Assembly (NCBI GenBank): GCA_002493085.1
Contig: DKXQ01000144.1
Coordinates: 1-38,930 of the forward strand
Reading direction: 5' to 3'
Source of the DNA: Lachnoclostridium sp. UBA7122
Lineage (GTDB): Bacteria > Bacillota > Clostridia > Lachnospirales > Lachnospiraceae
Length of the DNA: 38,930 bases
Shown here: one piece after another, positions 35,736 to 38,930 of the stretch
Numbering within the stretch: position 1 is the stretch's first letter
How the letters are laid out: each line of letters starts with the position of its first letter
Translations under genes and position numbers: made by a program
The notes under the pieces: generated by a model
Database searches by the model: none
Seen by the model: only the letters and a program-made list of their open reading frames with translations
What the model was told of the DNA's origin: nothing

Positions 35736-37112
35736 ATGCAGCAACTGCTAACAGAATGTGTAAACTATTTTAAAAAGAAAAAAGTGTATAATAAACTTTT
35801 TAATGCTTTGCGGAAAAAATATGCAAGTCTTGGACATATGGGTGGCACAATAAATCTTAAGGGCCTTCCATCTAATGAAAGACATGACCTTGAAGGCTTT
35901 TTAAAAAAAGATTTTGGGGCAGCAGATAATATAAAAATATCATTTACACTTATGGAAAAATCCTTAAAACAAAGCAGATTTGCCAGTCTGTCATGGGAAG
36001 AAATTTTAACCGCATACTTTGAAGAGCCCCTGGTAATAAAAAAACAGGAAAAAGCAGAAGAAATCCACAGCAAGAACAGTTTTTTTACCAAATGTATTCT
36101 ATACTTAGAGCAAAACTATAACACTGATAACACAAACATCCAGGATATTTTAAAATGGTTTGCAGATATCTGGCAGCAGAATGGCAAAGGCCGCCAGATT
36201 CTTATAAAAATGTATAACGAAGATAATAAAACCAGGTCTGGCAGCAGTAGTAAGGAAAACACTTATATATTTATAACTAAAATATTTAAAGCCTTTGCCA
36301 GTCTGCCTTATCTGAAAAACCAGACGCTTACAATGCCTGTATTTGCAGCACAGACCACAGGAAATCCACATTTCTTTGATTTAAATACACCTGCATGCAG
36401 GCTGCTGATAAGCTTTATAGAATCCCTGCCTGGTACAGATATAGAACAAACAGGGCTGTCAGAAGCAGAATACATGGAAAACCTTTTTTACAAAGCAGGT
36501 ATTTTAAAAGACAGTGTATCGAATATGTGCCTTGCGTATGGTATACATGCAATCAAAAAAGATGGAAGCATGCATGAAGGCATAGAGGGATATTACAGTG
36601 AAAAAGAACCAGTGCAGATTACATTAAAAACATTAAGCACACTGGGTAAAATCTGGACAGGCAAAAACCATCCAGAGACAGGTGTAGAAAAGACTACAGA
36701 GATAGAAAAAATTTATATAGTAGAAAATCCATCAGTATTTTCCTATCTTGTAGATATATATCCAGATAAAGCATTTATATGCGGCAATGGACAATTTAAA
36801 CTTGCATTTTACATTACACTGGAATTATTAGAAGATAAAACGCTGCTTTATTATGCAGGTGATTTTGATGCAGACGGGCTTTTAATTGCACAGAAATTGA
36901 AGAACAGATATTCTTCACAAGTTAAACTATGGGCATATAACCCAGAATATTATAACAGTCATATATCAGATGTAAAACTTAGCAATATTGCCCTTACAAA
37001 ACTTGAAAAAGTAACAGCCCCTGAACTCCAGCAGATAAAACAATGTCTTCTGGAACATAAGAGGGCTGTTTACCAGGAGGCAATGTTAGAAGCATATATT
37101 TTAGAGGATTAA
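35736..37112 (+). CDS. jetD: Wadjet type II subunit JetD (TIGR02679 family, TOPRIM nuclease)
   Basis: 458 residues from the ATG five bases after GGAGG; an in-frame ATG at 35724 lacks a ribosome site. The N-terminal half is helical and DNA-arm-like with GTINLKGLPSNERHDLEGFL. The C-terminal DUF2399 TOPRIM domain has the catalytic glutamate in IVENPSVF (E330), CGNGQFK, and the acidic cluster DFDADG (D376, D378, D380). JetD cleaves DNA once JetABC has extruded a small circle. All expected acidic residues are present, so the system looks active. It begins 37 bases after jetC. Confidence 0.92.
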   Translation: MQQLLTECVNYFKKKKVYNKLFNALRKKYASLGHMGGTINLKGLPSNERHDLEGFLKKDFGAADNIKISFTLMEKSLKQSRFASLSWEEILTAYFEEPLVIKKQEKAEEIHSKNSFFTKCILYLEQNYNTDNTNIQDILKWFADIWQQNGKGRQILIKMYNEDNKTRSGSSSKENTYIFITKIFKAFASLPYLKNQTLTMPVFAAQTTGNPHFFDLNTPACRLLISFIESLPGTDIEQTGLSEAEYMENLFYKAGILKDSVSNMCLAYGIHAIKKDGSMHEGIEGYYSEKEPVQITLKTLSTLGKIWTGKNHPETGVEKTTEIEKIYIVENPSVFSYLVDIYPDKAFICGNGQFKLAFYITLELLEDKTLLYYAGDFDADGLLIAQKLKNRYSSQVKLWAYNPEYYNSHISDVKLSNIALTKLEKVTAPELQQIKQCLLEHKRAVYQEAMLEAYILED

Positions 37113-37148
37113 TTTAGCCTCTTGGCTGAATATAAAGAATGGAGTGTA

Positions 37149-38870
37149 ATGCATATGGCCAGAACAGTAAGTATTGGCTGTCAGGATTTCAGAGACTTAA
37201 TAGATGGCAATTATTTTTATATTGATAAGACAAGTTTTATAAAAGAATGGTGGGAAAATGGAGATAGTGTAACGCTAATAACACGTCCAAGGCGTTTTGG
37301 CAAAACACTGGCTATGAGTATGACAGAACAGTTTTTTTCTGTAAAATATAAAGAAAGACAAGATTTATTTGAAAAATTTTTTATCTGGAAAGAAGAAAAG
37401 TACAGGGTTTTACACGGAACTTATCCTGTAGTTTTTCTTAGCTTTGCAAGTGTTAAAAGTCCATCTTATGCAGCCGCCAGGGAAAGCCTGGCACTTCTTC
37501 TTATAGATTTATACTCAGGGTTTGATTTTTTGCGCACATCTTCTATTTTAAATAATACAGAAAAAGAATATTTTAACCAAATAAACATAAGTATGTCTGA
37601 TTCCGTTATGCAAATATCGCTAAAATGGCTATCATGTTGTTTATACAAGTATTATGGAAAGAAAGTAATAATTCTTCTGGATGAATATGATACACCTTTA
37701 CAGGAAGCCTGGGTACATGGATTCTGGGATGAAATGGTTAATCTTACCAGAGGATTGTTTAATTCAGCATTTAAGACAAATCCTTATCTGGAACGTGCAA
37801 TTATGACAGGCATTACCAGAGTAAGTAAGGAATCTATTTTTTCTGACCTTAATAACCTGACAATTATAACAACAGCAACAAAAATGTACGAAACATCATT
37901 TGGTTTTACACAAGACGAAGTATTGAATATTTTAGAAGAATTTAAATTACAAGATAAAAAAGAGGAAGTAAAAAGATGGTATGATGGCTTTACTTTTGGA
38001 GAAATTAAAAATATTTATAATCCATGGTCTATAATTAACTTTTTAAAGCATAAAAACTTTGATACTTACTGGGCAAATACAAGTTCCAATAACTTAATCT
38101 CTAAACTTACTAAAGAAAGCAGTCCAGACATTAAAATAATGGTAGCAGACCTTATAAATGGAAAAACAATTTCTACAGAGCTGGATGAACAAATTACATT
38201 TAACCACTTAGATGAAGATGAAAGTTCTATTTGGACTCTTTTGCTGGCAAGTGGTTATTTAAAAATAGACTCTGTACAAAATGGTGAATATAGTAAATTG
38301 TACAGTGTTTCTTTAACTAATTATGAAGTATTAAGAACATTCCGCAAAATGATATCAGGCTGGTTTAAAAATACATCAGTAAACTATAACAATTTTATTA
38401 AAGCATTAGTTGCCGGTGATGTTAAGAAGATGAACAATTATATGAATAAAGTAGCTTTACAGACATTTAGTTCTTTTGATACAGGCAACAAACCTTCAGA
38501 AAATACAGAACCTGAGCGTTTTTATCATGGATTTATCTTAGGCATGTCTGTTGTCCTCAATGATATATATGTTATTACTTCTAACCGCGAAAGTGGACTA
38601 GGCAGATATGATGTAATGTTTGAACCCTTAAAAAAAGGATTTAATGCCATTATTATAGAATTTAAAGTTATTGACTATGGTGAAAGCGAAAAAACATTGA
38701 TAAATACTGTATGCCATGCTTTACAGCAAATAAAAGAAAAGCATTATACTGCCAGCCTTGTTGCAAAAGGTATTCCAGAAGAAAAAATTAAAAAATATGG
38801 TTTTGCTTTTAAAGGAAAAGAAGTATTAATAGCAGATAGCAATTATTTAAAAGAATTAAAAAAGTCTTAG
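37149..38870 (+). CDS. AAA-ATPase-like / PD-(D/E)XK nuclease superfamily protein
   Basis: About 574 residues; GGAG lies four bases before ATG 37149, and ATG 37155 is an alternative. The N-terminal AAA-ATPase-like domain opens with FRDLIDGNYFYIDKT, then a P-loop variant RPRRFGKT (K52) and Walker B ILLDEYD (D178, E179). The C-terminal PDDEXK_9-type domain has RYDVMF (D488) and IIEFK (E504, K506), the nuclease core. This architecture is common, often in many copies, in Bacteroidetes and Clostridia and has no assigned function. It follows jetD by 36 bases on the same strand before a terminator, so it may be co-transcribed with Wadjet. A functional link is inference. Confidence 0.85.
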   Translation: MHMARTVSIGCQDFRDLIDGNYFYIDKTSFIKEWWENGDSVTLITRPRRFGKTLAMSMTEQFFSVKYKERQDLFEKFFIWKEEKYRVLHGTYPVVFLSFASVKSPSYAAARESLALLLIDLYSGFDFLRTSSILNNTEKEYFNQINISMSDSVMQISLKWLSCCLYKYYGKKVIILLDEYDTPLQEAWVHGFWDEMVNLTRGLFNSAFKTNPYLERAIMTGITRVSKESIFSDLNNLTIITTATKMYETSFGFTQDEVLNILEEFKLQDKKEEVKRWYDGFTFGEIKNIYNPWSIINFLKHKNFDTYWANTSSNNLISKLTKESSPDIKIMVADLINGKTISTELDEQITFNHLDEDESSIWTLLLASGYLKIDSVQNGEYSKLYSVSLTNYEVLRTFRKMISGWFKNTSVNYNNFIKALVAGDVKKMNNYMNKVALQTFSSFDTGNKPSENTEPERFYHGFILGMSVVLNDIYVITSNRESGLGRYDVMFEPLKKGFNAIIIEFKVIDYGESEKTLINTVCHALQQIKEKHYTASLVAKGIPEEKIKKYGFAFKGKEVLIADSNYLKELKKS

Positions 38871-38879
38871 AATTATAGT

Positions 38880-38913
38880 AAAACGGTCATTTTATAGAAT
38901 ATGGCCGTTTTTT
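38880..38913 (+). terminator. Intrinsic terminator at the end of the Wadjet region
   Basis: AAAACGGTCAT (38880-38890) pairs with ATGGCCGTTTT (38901-38911), with one T-G pair, around a ten-base loop, and further T follow. It ends the jetABCD/AAA-nuclease transcript. Confidence 0.8.
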
Positions 38914-38930
38914 ACTTGTGTGCCGGGCAT

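Overview
All genes in this 38.9 kb window lie on the plus strand. The DNA is AT-rich, with Shine-Dalgarno-type starts, frequent ATGA/TAATG overlaps, intrinsic terminators, an acpS-nnr-alr-mazF-rlmH housekeeping run and a BspA-like surface protein with a Pro/Ser/Thr linker. Together these suggest a low-GC anaerobic Firmicute of the Clostridia, probably Lachnospiraceae-like. That placement is inference from gene content and order. No rRNA, tRNA, transposase or CRISPR array was found. No gene-free stretch exceeds about 200 bases; the longest gaps (7153-7350, 21355-21543, 28783-28943, 25339-25494, 13434-13582) hold promoters, terminators or structured elements described below.

Region 1 (1-7152) is a tight operon of small-molecule enzymes of unknown purpose. 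It has two DJ-1/PfpI proteins, an AGE-type (alpha/alpha)6-barrel protein, an EthD-like double-domain protein, a muconolactone-isomerase-like protein, an NTF2/SnoaL-like protein that appears to run into an ankyrin-repeat protein by a -1 shift at a run of nine A, and a benzoylformate-decarboxylase-like TPP enzyme. Region 2 (7200-13510) is gltB-gltD, glutamate synthase, behind a promoter followed at once by a strong intrinsic terminator. A small hexaloop hairpin competes with that terminator, which suggests attenuation or antitermination.

Region 3 (13520-21354) matches, in the same order, the uncharacterised Salmonella STM4015-4014-4013-4012-4011 set: LRR protein, ATP-grasp, alkaline-phosphatase-superfamily hydrolase, HemN-like radical SAM and a second radical SAM. 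Here the 4013 and 4012 parts are fused, the last radical SAM protein carries a C-terminal HAD-like domain, and a polyprenyl-phosphate-sugar synthase-like GT2 plus a GT-C-like membrane protein extend the operon. It is followed by a compact multi-helix RNA-like element (21352-21519). It is the strongest candidate here for an undescribed system.

Region 4 (21544-26391) is housekeeping: a coiled-coil protein, acpS, nnr, alr, a mazF without a recognisable antitoxin gene, and rlmH. Region 5 (26418-28782) is a secreted BspA-like protein. Region 6 (28795-38913) is a complete type II Wadjet (JetABCD) SMC-type anti-plasmid defence operon. It is followed directly by an AAA-ATPase/PD-(D/E)XK protein and a terminator at the window's end.
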